Assembly: GCF_001612685.1 (NCBI RefSeq)
Contig: NZ_BDAY01000020.1
Coordinates: forward strand, 62,001 to 126,000
Source of the DNA: Nocardia altamirensis NBRC 108246
GTDB lineage: Bacteria; Actinomycetota; Actinomycetes; Mycobacteriales; Mycobacteriaceae
Reading direction: 5' to 3'
Length of the DNA stretch: 64,000 nucleotides
The stretch's first letter is position 1; each line of letters starts with the position of its first letter. This document shows positions 47,295-55,997 of this stretch, piece after piece. The position numbers were made by a program, and so were the translations under genes. The notes beneath the pieces are model-generated. The model made no database searches, had not been told where the DNA came from, and saw only the letters and a program-made list of their open reading frames with translations.

Positions 47295-48461
47295 TCATGG
47301 GTGCGCGGGTACCGCCTGGATGCGGGCCACGAATGTGTCGATGGCCGACCACATCTGCGGGTTGAGTTGGGTGTGCGTCCCGGTGCCGACAACGGACTGG
47401 AAGTCGACGCCGTTGGCGGCGAACTCGCTCGCAAGCGTGGCGTGCAGCGGGGAGGGGACCGTGCTGTCGGTTGCGTTGACCAGCAACAGGATCGGAGCGT
47501 CGTAGCCGCTGGTCGGCACGGTCAGGTAGGAGTTGTATGCGGCACGAAGCCCGCTGTCGGACAACCGTTTCGAGATCAGCTGGCCGAGGCCGATGTTGTG
47601 CACCCGCGCCTCGACCTGCGGCTTGCACAGCGTGGCGATGTCGTCGAGCACGGAGCGGCCGAGCGGGGTCAGGTACTGATCGAGATCGACCTCGGGGTGG
47701 GTGGTGCGCAGTCCGGTCAGGATCATCGAGGAGAACCCGACGAACTCGTCCGAGTCCGGGAAGCTGGGAAAGTCGGGTCCCACTGCGGGAAGCACCTTTT
47801 CGATGTCGGACGCGGGGTCGACCGCGATGGTGCCGCGGAAGTCCAGCTCGGGGGCGTAGGTCGCCTGCAGGTGCCCGGCGCCCAGCGCCGCCTGCCCGCC
47901 CTGCGACAGGCCGAGCACGCCCCAGGTCCTGGAGAGCTCGGGCCGGGCCGCTCGCGCGGCGCGGACGAGGTCGATGGTGGCGGTGGCCTCGGTCTTCAAC
48001 TCCAGGTAGGGGTGCGGTCCGGTTTTGAACAGGCCGAGCCCGAGATAGTCCGGTGCCACCACCGCGAAGCCCTGCGTGAGCAGGTGCTGCATGATGCCGT
48101 CTTCTTCGTCGTGGAAGTGGGTGTTCGGGGCCGTGCTCGGATCGGACTGGCCGCCGCAGCCAGCGCCGAGTCCGGAGGTGCCGTGGTCGAACGCGATGAT
48201 CGGCCAGCCGTTCGCGGGTGGCGTGCCTGCCGGGACGAACATCGCGCCGCTTGCCTGCCGTGCCGTCCCGTCCGACCCGGTCATCCAATAGGTGACCACC
48301 GACCCGCCCGACATGCCACGCCAGCCGTCGGCCTGCGGAATCGCGTCGATCAACGTCCCGGGAGTGTCGGCCATCGCAGGAGGGGCCTGCAGTCCGAGTG
48401 CGACGCTTGCCGACACCGTGGCAACTGCCACCGCGCTCTTCCAACCACGAGTTACCCGCAT
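47295..48461 (-). CDS. Secreted lipase/esterase, alpha/beta hydrolase
   Basis: A 388-aa secreted hydrolase distinct from the lipase at 35280. The signal peptide (WKSAVAVATVSASVALGLQA) is cleaved near AMAD before TPGTLIDAIP. The triad is Ser in LGLSQGGQAA, Asp in NATDSTVPS and His in VGTGTHTQLN; FDHGTSGLGAGCGG is a likely oxyanion and lid element. Probable substrate: lipids or esters outside the cell. ATG 48461 has AAGGAGAAG upstream. A perfect 7-bp inverted repeat ends 19 bp before the start and may be a TetR-type operator. Confidence 0.85.
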   Translation of the reverse strand: MRVTRGWKSAVAVATVSASVALGLQAPPAMADTPGTLIDAIPQADGWRGMSGGSVVTYWMTGSDGTARQASGAMFVPAGTPPANGWPIIAFDHGTSGLGAGCGGQSDPSTAPNTHFHDEEDGIMQHLLTQGFAVVAPDYLGLGLFKTGPHPYLELKTEATATIDLVRAARAARPELSRTWGVLGLSQGGQAALGAGHLQATYAPELDFRGTIAVDPASDIEKVLPAVGPDFPSFPDSDEFVGFSSMILTGLRTTHPEVDLDQYLTPLGRSVLDDIATLCKPQVEARVHNIGLGQLISKRLSDSGLRAAYNSYLTVPTSGYDAPILLLVNATDSTVPSPLHATLASEFAANGVDFQSVVGTGTHTQLNPQMWSAIDTFVARIQAVPAHP

Positions 48462-48479
48462 CGAAGCCTTCTCCTTCGT

Positions 48480-48497
48480 ACTGGACAGTCGTCCAGT
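48480..48497. promoter_or_regulatory. TetR-type palindrome upstream of the lipase
   Basis: ACTGGAC-AGTC-GTCCAGT, two perfect 7-bp arms with a four-base spacer, centred about 28 bp upstream of the lipase ATG. The shape and sequence are usual for TetR-family operators in actinomycetes. No tetR gene is adjacent. Confidence 0.55.
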
Positions 48498-48596
48498 TAA
48501 CGTCAGACTAGGTCGGTTGTGTAGCTACCACATCGCGGCACAGCGAATTGTAAGCAACCCCACGCTACGCGCGGCTTTGCTGCCGTGTGTCAGGGG

Positions 48597-49007
48597 CTAG
48601 CGGACCGTGTCAAGCTCGATCGCTGCTGTTCGGAAGGCCGCGGCGGTCCTGGCGGCCGCGTCGGTGAGTGGGTCGGGGAGGTGGGCGAGCAGTAGCCGCC
48701 GATGTTCTTGCGGGCCGCCGCGTACCGGCAGCACGCGCACGCCCACCGGTGCGGCGGGTGCGAGCACCGCAGGCACGGTGGTCAGTCCGCACCCGGCCGC
48801 GACGAGCTGCAACTTGGCCAGCCAGTCGCGGGCTGTGTGGACGATCTCCGGCCGTTCGTCCAGGCCGGGCCAGACGCCCATCAGCGAGTCGTCGACGGTG
48901 GTCGGGCCTGCGATCCAGTGTTGCCCGTGCAGATCGGCGACGTCGACGTAGTCGCCGCGGGCGAGCGGGTGCGCGGCGGGCAGCGCGACGCCGCCGGTCG
49001 AGCAGGA
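48597..49007 (-). pseudogene. LysR-type regulator, C-terminal remnant
   Basis: About 137 codons encode the end of a LysR substrate-binding domain: GGVALPAAHPLARGDYVDVA, DLHGQHWIAGP, then LQLVAAGCGLTTVPAVLAPA and the terminal helix. No DNA-binding domain exists: upstream the frame runs straight into the last codons of the intact SARP/AAA regulator gene on the same strand. The N-terminal half was therefore lost, probably by a deletion or insertion whose junction lies near 49005-49045. The ATG at 48881 would give only a 94-aa fragment. Codon use is still normal, so the loss looks recent or the fragment is retained. Confidence 0.8.
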
Positions 49008-49042
49008 GCGATTGCTTGTCCCGTGAGTGGCCGGATGCCGTG

Positions 49043-52000
49043 TCAGCGTGCGCGACGGATGAGCGTGTCTGCTTGCCGACGATGGAGCGCTGCGGCCGTG
49101 GAGTCGCCGAGGGTCGTGGCGAGTTCGGCGAGGTAGGTGGCGACGGGCTCCAGCGTGAGTAGCCCGGTGCCTGCTCCGGCGAGTTCCTCTGCGGCAGGAA
49201 GTAATTGGTCGTAGCAGCGGCGCATCAAGGGTTCGTCGCCGAGCGCGGCGGCGGCGCGGGCGGTGAGGCAGGTGCGCAGCTCGAGCAGCAGATCACGCGG
49301 GGATTGCGGTGTCGCGCGCAGGGCTACGGCTGCCTCGTCGCGAAGGCCCTTGTCCAGCAGGAGGATCGGCCGGACCCATGGCTCGTGCGGTCCCCATGCG
49401 GCGGTGGCGAAGTCGTCGCGGAGTGCCAGTCCGTGTCGTAGGCGCAGGCAGAGCAGGGCGAGGGGGAGTAGGCCCTGTTCGACGCCCGGCATGCCGCTGC
49501 CTGCGAGCGCGGTGGCCGCGGACCGGTAAGCGGCCGCCGCTTCGTCGTGGCCGCCGGTGATCGCGGTGCGCAGCGCGCCGAACCAGCGGGTGAAGATGCC
49601 GACCATCGGCAACTCGTACTCGGTGCCGAGCCCGTCCGCGGCCGTCGCGTTGGCCGCCGCCGCAGGGAGATCACCTGTTGCGCAGTTTGTTTGGATGCCG
49701 ATGAGGTGGCCGAGCACCTCGTAGGTTGGTAGCCGGTGTTGCCGTCCGAGTGCGATGAGCTCGTCGCCGATGCCGGCGCGATCCGCGCTCAGTCCGGTTC
49801 GCTGGAAGGTGTGCATGAAACGGCCGTTGAGCGCGAACGCCAGCAGCGCCGGATCGCCGAGCTTCCTGGCGATCGTCTCGGCCTCCTCGGCGGCGCGCAG
49901 GCCGCGATCGTCGGCGGCGCCGCGCAGCTCCATGGCCACGGTCGTGCACAACCGTGCGCGCAGCTCACGGTGTTCGGCGGGCAGCACGGCGATGGTGCGT
50001 TCGGCCGCCGCGACGAGCTGGCTGGCCAGCTCGGGATCGTCGTTGGTCGTCCACACGCCGGGGACGTCGAACGCACTGATGACGCGGGCGGTCAGCGTCG
50101 GATCACCCTGCCGCTCGGCTCGCGTGACGGCCAGTGCGCGGTAATGGCGAGCCTCGGCGAGCCCACCCGTCACCGCCAGTGCCCTGGCTAGTCCGGTGGT
50201 GGCCTCGAGCTGTGCGGACAGGTCGGGCTCCGGCATGCGGTCGAAAGCGTCCAGGGCGGCTCGCCATTGGCGTGCGGCCTCGGCGATGGCGAATTTCTGC
50301 TCGGCGTCGAGCGCGGCGGCGCTGGCATATCGAGCGGCGGCCGCCGCGGTGGCTCGGCTGTGTGCGCGGGTGAAATGGTGCGCGAGCACGGAAACCTCTG
50401 TGGTGCCTGTTCTTTCGAGCAGTGTGGCGAGCTGTCCGTGCCACTGTGCGCGGCGTGGTCCGCTGATGTCGTGGTAGACCGTGTCGCGCACCAGGGTGTG
50501 GGTGAAGCGCAGCGTGCCGTCGGGTCGCTCGGTGAACAGACCTGCTGCCAGCGAAGTTTCGAGGCTGTCCATGGTGCGTTCCGCGTCGCCGGTCAGCTCG
50601 AGGAGGATCTCGCGGTCGACGTCCTCGCCGAGCACGGAAGCCTGGGCGACCACGGTCTGGGCGGGCTGCGGCAACTGCGCCAGGCGATGCCGGATGACCT
50701 CACGCACACCGGCCGGAATGGCGTCGAGCGCCGTGGCTCCCTCGTCGCGGAGCAGCCTGGACAGTTCCCGGACGAAGAACGGATTTCCGTTGCTGCGCCG
50801 GTGGATTCCCGCCGCGGCGGGCGCCGCGAGGTCGGGTCCGGCGATCGCACGCACGAGGGCAGCGGTATCGGCCTCGGACAGTCCGGTCAGATACACCCGG
50901 ACCGGTTCCGTTCTCGCCAGCTTGCCCAGTGCCGCGGTCAGTTCGGCACTGATCTCCGTGCTGCGGTAGGTCGCCAGCACCAGCACCGGGGCCGTGATGC
51001 CGCCGACGATCAGCGCGGTGAGTAGGTCGAGGGTTTCGGCGCCCGCGTTGTGCACGTCGTCGAATACCAGCAGCAAGGGCGCACGGCGTGCCAACGCCGC
51101 CAGTCGCTCAGCTGCGTTGCGGTGGAACAGAAACCGTGCCTCGGCGAGATCCATCTGGGCGGGCGCATCCGTCGGCGCCAGTGCCCATGTCGGCGGCGGA
51201 GCGTCGGTTGGGAAGGGTGTATCCGCCAGCGCCAGTGCACCCGTCGGCGTCGGTGTATCCGCACTTGTCGGAGTCGGCGGATTCGTCGGGGGCGATGCGA
51301 CTCCCGCGGCGGTCAGCGCGGCGACGATTCTGGTCCACGCCCAGCCTGGTGGCACGCCGAGGTCGGCCGGGCTCTCACCACGTGCGGTGATCCAGCCGTC
51401 GGCCGCCAATGCGGTCGAGAGCTCCTCGGCCAGAGCGGTTTTCCCGGCACCTGCCTCGCCGGTCAGCAACACCAGCTGCGCGTGACCGTGCCGGACGGCG
51501 TCGTCGGCGGCACGGTGGAGCGCCCCTAACTCGGAGCTCCGACCGACAAAACCCTTTCTATGCACAGCGGTTCGAGCGGTCTTGGTCGTCGGCAGTAGTT
51601 GTGGTGCCTGCGCCAGGATGTCGGCTTCCACCTGTCGCAGCTCGGGACCAGGGTCGGCGCCCAACTCGGTGCGCAAAAACTCGCGGATGCGCCGCAGTGC
51701 AGCCAAAGCATCACTCTGCCTGCCGGATCGGTACATGGCGATGGCGAGCAGTTGCCAAGCGTGTTCGCGCAACGGGTGCTCGGCGACGAGGGACTCCAGC
51801 CCCGAGATGGCCTCGGCCGGCCGCGCGAGATCGACCAGCGCGGCGGCGCGATGTTCGACGGCGAGCTGTCGCAGGCCGTCGAGCCGGTCGACTTCGGCAC
51901 GCGCCCAACCCTGTTCGGCGAACTCCGCGTAGGCAGGTCCGTGCCACAGGTCGAGCGCCGCATCGATCGTCGGCAACGCGGCATCGGCCTGTCCGGCAGC

Positions 52001-52360
52001 CAGCAGCTCGGCGGTGTGGCGGACGGCGGCAGCGAAGCGGTCCGCGTCAACGGCATCCGGGGCGGTGCGCAGCGCGTAGCCCGGCGCGGCCGTCACCAGG
52101 ACCTCGGCCGGGGTCCTGGCCTGGCGCTCCGGCTCGAGTGCCCTGCGCAGATCGGCGACGAAGGTCTGGATCGCGCCGACCGCACCGCGCGGCGGTTGTT
52201 CCCACAGGTCGTCGATCAGCTGGTCCACCGAGACCATGCGCCCCCGTGCGACGAGCAGGCGCGCGAGCACCGCACGGTGCCGCGGCCCTTTCAAGGCCAG
52301 TGTCGACCCGGCCCGTTCGGCGCGAAGGGGACCGAGCACCCCGAAGCTCAGCTGCGCCAC
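49043..52360 (-). CDS. SARP/BTAD-AAA large transcriptional regulator (AfsR-like)
   Basis: A 1105-aa regulator. It has an N-terminal OmpR-like winged helix (residues about 5-95, FGVLGPLRAERAGSTLALKG), then a bacterial transcriptional activation domain (about 100-245, DADRFAAAVRHTAELLAAGQ). An AAA/STAND NTPase follows with Walker A LLTGEAGAGKTAL (about 300) and Walker B LLLVFDDVHNAG, then TPR-like helical repeats to the end. A Pro/Thr/Ala-rich segment of about 45 residues is inserted between Walker A and B. Such proteins activate secondary metabolism or catabolic genes on ligand binding. It starts at GTG 52360, divergent from a haloacetate-dehalogenase-like gene, its most likely target. Confidence 0.9.
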   Translation of the reverse strand: MAQLSFGVLGPLRAERAGSTLALKGPRHRAVLARLLVARGRMVSVDQLIDDLWEQPPRGAVGAIQTFVADLRRALEPERQARTPAEVLVTAAPGYALRTAPDAVDADRFAAAVRHTAELLAAGQADAALPTIDAALDLWHGPAYAEFAEQGWARAEVDRLDGLRQLAVEHRAAALVDLARPAEAISGLESLVAEHPLREHAWQLLAIAMYRSGRQSDALAALRRIREFLRTELGADPGPELRQVEADILAQAPQLLPTTKTARTAVHRKGFVGRSSELGALHRAADDAVRHGHAQLVLLTGEAGAGKTALAEELSTALAADGWITARGESPADLGVPPGWAWTRIVAALTAAGVASPPTNPPTPTSADTPTPTGALALADTPFPTDAPPPTWALAPTDAPAQMDLAEARFLFHRNAAERLAALARRAPLLLVFDDVHNAGAETLDLLTALIVGGITAPVLVLATYRSTEISAELTAALGKLARTEPVRVYLTGLSEADTAALVRAIAGPDLAAPAAAGIHRRSNGNPFFVRELSRLLRDEGATALDAIPAGVREVIRHRLAQLPQPAQTVVAQASVLGEDVDREILLELTGDAERTMDSLETSLAAGLFTERPDGTLRFTHTLVRDTVYHDISGPRRAQWHGQLATLLERTGTTEVSVLAHHFTRAHSRATAAAAARYASAAALDAEQKFAIAEAARQWRAALDAFDRMPEPDLSAQLEATTGLARALAVTGGLAEARHYRALAVTRAERQGDPTLTARVISAFDVPGVWTTNDDPELASQLVAAAERTIAVLPAEHRELRARLCTTVAMELRGAADDRGLRAAEEAETIARKLGDPALLAFALNGRFMHTFQRTGLSADRAGIGDELIALGRQHRLPTYEVLGHLIGIQTNCATGDLPAAAANATAADGLGTEYELPMVGIFTRWFGALRTAITGGHDEAAAAYRSAATALAGSGMPGVEQGLLPLALLCLRLRHGLALRDDFATAAWGPHEPWVRPILLLDKGLRDEAAVALRATPQSPRDLLLELRTCLTARAAAALGDEPLMRRCYDQLLPAAEELAGAGTGLLTLEPVATYLAELATTLGDSTAAALHRRQADTLIRRAR

Positions 52361-52395
52361 GCGACGGGTCCGATCCTTTCGACGAGAGCAGCCGT

Positions 52396-52424
52396 ACTCA
52401 GTCGCTGCTGATCAGATGCTGAGT
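52396..52424. promoter_or_regulatory. Inverted repeat in the divergent regulator/hydrolase promoter
   Basis: ACTCAG (52396-52401) and CTGAGT (52419-52424) flank the 8-bp palindrome CTGATCAG (52408-52415). It sits in the 115-base gap between the SARP regulator and hydrolase starts and could be an operator for either. SARP proteins usually bind direct repeats, so another regulator is possible. Confidence 0.35.
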
Positions 52425-52475
52425 GCCAGAGCAAAGACTGTCCGGTGTCACCGACGAACACTGGAAGGACACCCG

Positions 52476-53354
52476 ATGACATCGAAGATTACCGGATTCG
52501 ACTACCAGCGGATCGCCGTCGCCGACGGCGTCGAGCTCAACGTTGCAGTGGGCGGCGCGGGCCGCCCGATCGTGCTGCTGCACGGGTTCCCGCAGACCCA
52601 TCTGATGTGGCGCCACGTCGCGGCCGACCTGGCCGCCGATCACACCGTCATCTGCCCTGACCTGCGCGGTTACGGCGACAGCGACAAGCCGGCGGCGACC
52701 GACAGTGGTGTCTACTCGAAGCGGACCATGGCCGCGGATGCCGTGGCCGTCGCGCGCGCCCTCGGTCACGAGCGGTTCGCGCTCGCCGGGCACGATCGCG
52801 GCGCCCTGGTCGCGATCCGCGCCGGACTCGACCATCCCGACGCCGTCACCCATCTCGCCGCACTCGACACGCTGCCCACCCTGGACATGTGGGAGGTGCT
52901 GCGCGGTGTCACGGCGGCCGTCGGCTTCCACCTGTACCTGATGGCACAGCCGCCCGGCCTGCCCGAGCAGCTGATCGCCGCCGCTCCGGACGCGTTCTTC
53001 GGCCACTTTCTCGACATGTGGTCCGGCGACCCCGCCGCGATTCCGGCCGAGGTGCGCGCCGCCTACCTGCACGCCAGCGCCGCCGCGGTGCCGAGCATCG
53101 TCGCCGACTTCCGCGCGTCCGCAGGCATCGACCTCGAGCACGACCAGGCCGATCGCGCCGCGGGCAACCAGTTCCGCATGCCGGTCACTGTCCTGCAACA
53201 GGATTGGGGCGCTGCCCTCGGCTTCGATGCCGAAAGCCGCTGGCGCGCTTGGGCGCCCGACCTGAAGCACCACACCGTCAGCTGCGGTCACTTCATGGCG
53301 GAGGAGTCGCCGGCCACCGTCACCGACGCCGTGCGAGCACTGCTCGCGCGTTGA
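52476..53354 (+). CDS. Alpha/beta hydrolase, haloacetate-dehalogenase/epoxide-hydrolase type
   Basis: A 292-aa hydrolase with an aspartate nucleophile. Core motifs are VLLHGFPQTHLMWRHVA, CPDLRGYGDSDKP, then GHDRGA with D107 as nucleophile in place of serine, and a late CGHFMAEE His. The cap region with LMAQPPGLPEQLIAAAPDAF closely follows fluoroacetate/haloacetate dehalogenases (DehH1). It probably cleaves a carbon-halogen or epoxide bond. ATG 52476 has GGAAGGA seven bases upstream. It is divergent from the SARP regulator. Confidence 0.88.
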   Translation: MTSKITGFDYQRIAVADGVELNVAVGGAGRPIVLLHGFPQTHLMWRHVAADLAADHTVICPDLRGYGDSDKPAATDSGVYSKRTMAADAVAVARALGHERFALAGHDRGALVAIRAGLDHPDAVTHLAALDTLPTLDMWEVLRGVTAAVGFHLYLMAQPPGLPEQLIAAAPDAFFGHFLDMWSGDPAAIPAEVRAAYLHASAAAVPSIVADFRASAGIDLEHDQADRAAGNQFRMPVTVLQQDWGAALGFDAESRWRAWAPDLKHHTVSCGHFMAEESPATVTDAVRALLAR

Positions 53355-53680
53355 CGGATTTCGTCGCGACGAGCCGAAGTCCCGGCCGGAATGTTGACGC
53401 AATATTGATGTGGCAATCATCACTCGCCAATTCCCCGAGTGGTGGTTGTACATTGGCGACGAGCACCTGTAGTCGAGGAAACCTCTCCGCTTCTACAGGT
53501 GGTTTGTCCGTAATTGTGCGATGCCGGTGACAATGTTGTCCGTATCGGCCGCAGAAATGGCGGAGGCAAGGTCGACGCAGCGGTCGAGCGACGCGGATGC
53601 GGCTCCACCTGCGTGTATGTCACTAATCAACGGCCCGGGGCCATATATCGGAAACGGGCAGCATCTCACCAGGAGCGACG
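53355..53680. other. Intergenic region with nested hairpin (53464-53501)
   Basis: 326 bases without a credible gene. CACCTGTAG (53464-53472) and CTACAGGTG (53493-53501) are perfect 9-bp arms enclosing a second small hairpin GAGG-AAA-CCTC (53475-53485), followed by GTTTG. It may end the hydrolase transcript or be a regulatory structure before the HxxxDG gene, whose start has AGGAG at -9. Confidence 0.55.
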
Positions 53681-55102
53681 ATGGCAACCATCTCTCGCGA
53701 CAGCAAGCAGACCGGACGAAAAACTGCTCTCCGAAATGGCGGAGCCGCTCCGGTTTACGTCAATCTCACCGACAAGGCGTTCTTGCGGTTGCATCACGGT
53801 TATGGACTGCCCGTCATTACTCAGACGCTGACCTTCGTCGAGCGCAGGCTTTCCGATGCGCAGTTGAATGCGATGTACACACTGTTGAAGGCGGGGCCGC
53901 TGACGCGACGCGTGCGCCGCCCTGCGGTGCCGTTCGCCCGCGCGCGGTGGGTGCCGACCGATTCGGCGCTGCCACTGTCGGTGGAATCGGATCCGATACC
54001 GGATGCCGACGCCATGGCATGGGCGAACCGTCAGGCGCAGTTCCCGCTCGATCCCGACGCGGGCTACGGCTGGCGGCTGTCTGCCGTGCCGACCAGTTCC
54101 GGCGGGATGATCGTCTGCCTCAGCAAGTCACACGCTGTCGCCGATGGTCACGCAGGTCTGATGGCCGAGGCCGGGCTTGTCGATCCGGAGCGGGCCACCA
54201 AGGGTGCGCTGGCCACCGCTGTCGGCTTCCGCGATGAACTTGCCGACGGCATGCACCGCGCCACCACCATTGCCAAGCAGGCCTTTTCGGAGATGCGCCG
54301 CGCAAACCAGGATCCATTGCATCGCAAGGCCGTCGTCACCGCGTTGACCACCCGGGAACCCAAGACCGCGCAGGGTTCCGCCGAATGGCAGGAGCAGTCG
54401 GCGGTGCTCACCTTCGACGCAGCACAGTGGCGGGCGATCGCGGCGCGCGACGGCGGCACCGCCAACACGCTGTACCTTGCGCTCACCGCCGATCTGCTGC
54501 GCAACTGCCCGCTCATCGACGGCATCCCGCCGGTGCTCACGCCCGCCGTCCGAATCCTGCGCGAGCACAACCAAAGTGACGCGAACTCCTTCACCAGGGT
54601 GCCGGTGGTGGTGCAGCGTGACTGGCTGGACAATCACGACCTGACCGCGCTCCGGGCAGCGAGCAAGGGCGCGTTCGCCGCCGCCGACACGGTGGGTGGC
54701 GGCGTTCTCTCGCGCCCGCGCAAGATGCCACCCGACCTGATCGACTTCCTGCCGGAGGGCGTCGTGCACCGGCTACTGGAGACACCGCCGATCACCATCG
54801 GAATGTGTTCCAACATGGGTGTTCTCGATGACTTCATCGCCCCCGAACTCCGCGAGTCCACCCCGCTACTGCATATGAAGCGCGCGGTAGTGCAAGGCCT
54901 CGATCTCCCCACCGCCGTCAAACAACCTGTCGCACTGGCGACCTGGCTCTCGGAAGCCGGCGAACGAATCCACTGGAACCTGGAAAGCCTCAAACCGGAG
55001 ATGTCCCGTTCCGCAACAGAATTAGCGAATCAAGCGACAAAGGTCGCCGCCTCGTGGGGCTTACACCCGCTCCGTATCGACACGAGCGACTCCGGCGCAT
55101 AG
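53681..55102 (+). CDS. HxxxDG acyltransferase-like protein (CoA-dependent acyltransferase superfamily)
   Basis: A 473-aa soluble protein. The key motif is KSHAVADGHAG, giving H151-x3-D155-G, the catalytic signature shared by condensation domains, PapA acyltransferases and wax-ester/DGAT enzymes. Supporting elements are NTLYLALTADLLRNCP and a DFLP...SNMGVL region that corresponds to the second-lobe floor loop. It is a stand-alone acyltransferase by inference; donor and acceptor are unknown and overall similarity to any named branch is weak. ATG 53681 is preceded by AGGAGCGACG. It has no close operon partners. Confidence 0.72.
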   Translation: MATISRDSKQTGRKTALRNGGAAPVYVNLTDKAFLRLHHGYGLPVITQTLTFVERRLSDAQLNAMYTLLKAGPLTRRVRRPAVPFARARWVPTDSALPLSVESDPIPDADAMAWANRQAQFPLDPDAGYGWRLSAVPTSSGGMIVCLSKSHAVADGHAGLMAEAGLVDPERATKGALATAVGFRDELADGMHRATTIAKQAFSEMRRANQDPLHRKAVVTALTTREPKTAQGSAEWQEQSAVLTFDAAQWRAIAARDGGTANTLYLALTADLLRNCPLIDGIPPVLTPAVRILREHNQSDANSFTRVPVVVQRDWLDNHDLTALRAASKGAFAAADTVGGGVLSRPRKMPPDLIDFLPEGVVHRLLETPPITIGMCSNMGVLDDFIAPELRESTPLLHMKRAVVQGLDLPTAVKQPVALATWLSEAGERIHWNLESLKPEMSRSATELANQATKVAASWGLHPLRIDTSDSGA

Positions 55103-55178
55103 CGGGGCCAACCGCGATCATCTCCGGCTTCCGCGTAACCGTCTGCTCGGCACGGAGGATTCTGGGAGTCTGAGATCC

Positions 55179-55814
55179 ATGACGTCCGATGCTCCGCTGC
55201 CCGCGGCTCGCCTCTTCGATATCCTCGGCGCCGATTACGAGCGGTCCTATCGGGATCTTCCCGAGCAGCGCGCTGCGCTCGAGTGGTTGTCTGCGCGCTT
55301 GCCTGCGGGCGCGGAGGTGCTGGACGTCGGGAGCGGCACTGGGGTGCCCACCGCACGTACCTTGTCCGACAATGGGTTTCGGGTGGTGGGTATCGATGTT
55401 TCCCCTGTCATGATCGATACCGCCAAGCGGCAGGTGCCCGGTGCCACCTTCTATCAGGCAGACGTGCGCGAATACTCGGTCGAGCCTTCTAGTTCGGCGG
55501 CCGTCTGCGCGTTCTTCCCGCTGCTGCAAATGACTCGCGCGGACATCGACGCCTCGTTGGCGCGCATGGCGAGCTGGCTGCGACCGGGCGGCTACCTGAT
55601 CTTCGCCACCGTCCCCGCCGACCTCGAACAGGTCGACATCGTCTTCATGGGCCACCCGGCCGTGGTGAGCAGCTATGCGGCTCCCGATCTCCTCGACCGT
55701 CTCCGCGGCGCAGGTCTCGAAGTCGTCGAAGCGCGGGAGACCACCTTCACCCCGGACTACGAGGGCGCCACCCCCGAGCCCCACGTGTTCGTCTACTGCC
55801 GCCGTCCTGTGTGA
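55179..55814 (+). CDS. Class I SAM-dependent methyltransferase
   Basis: A 211-aa Rossmann-fold methyltransferase. Motif I is VLDVGSGTGVPTA, motif II is FRVVGIDVSPVMIDTAKRQ, then FYQADVREYS (motif post-II) and LRPGGYLIFATVPAD (motif III). The C-terminal strand pair (GLEVVEARETTF) completes the fold. It is of the small-molecule Methyltransf_11/25 type; the substrate cannot be told. It starts 77 bases after the HxxxDG gene on the same strand and may share its transcript. A weak hairpin (CCGACC-TTGC-GGTCGG) lies just beyond its stop. Confidence 0.87.
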   Translation: MTSDAPLPAARLFDILGADYERSYRDLPEQRAALEWLSARLPAGAEVLDVGSGTGVPTARTLSDNGFRVVGIDVSPVMIDTAKRQVPGATFYQADVREYSVEPSSSAAVCAFFPLLQMTRADIDASLARMASWLRPGGYLIFATVPADLEQVDIVFMGHPAVVSSYAAPDLLDRLRGAGLEVVEARETTFTPDYEGATPEPHVFVYCRRPV

Positions 55815-55872
55815 GTCGTCCCGACCTTGCGGTCGGTCGCAACTACGCGAGGTGTGCACTGCCCGCCGACCG

Positions 55873-55912
55873 TGTCAGTTGGCGTGTCAGATCGCTGTCA
55901 GGTCGGTATCAG
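55873..55912 (+). promoter_or_regulatory. Four helically phased TGTCAG direct repeats
   Basis: TGTCAG at 55873, 55885 and 55896 and TATCAG at 55907, spaced 12, 11 and 11 bp, all in the same orientation. They lie 86-125 bp upstream of the DUF4097 gene. One-helical-turn direct repeats are the binding pattern of OmpR-family and SARP regulators. Confidence 0.65.
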
Positions 55913-55997
55913 CCGGTCTGGCGAAAGTACTCACATCGACAACGCAGCACTCACGGCCACACCGGCCGCAGGGGCTGCCGCAGCAAGGAGTACTGCA

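Noticed and set aside
48597..48881. 94-codon gene starting at ATG 48881
   Set aside because: Homology to LysR continues about 40 codons upstream of this ATG, so it is an internal Met of a truncated gene, not a natural small protein.
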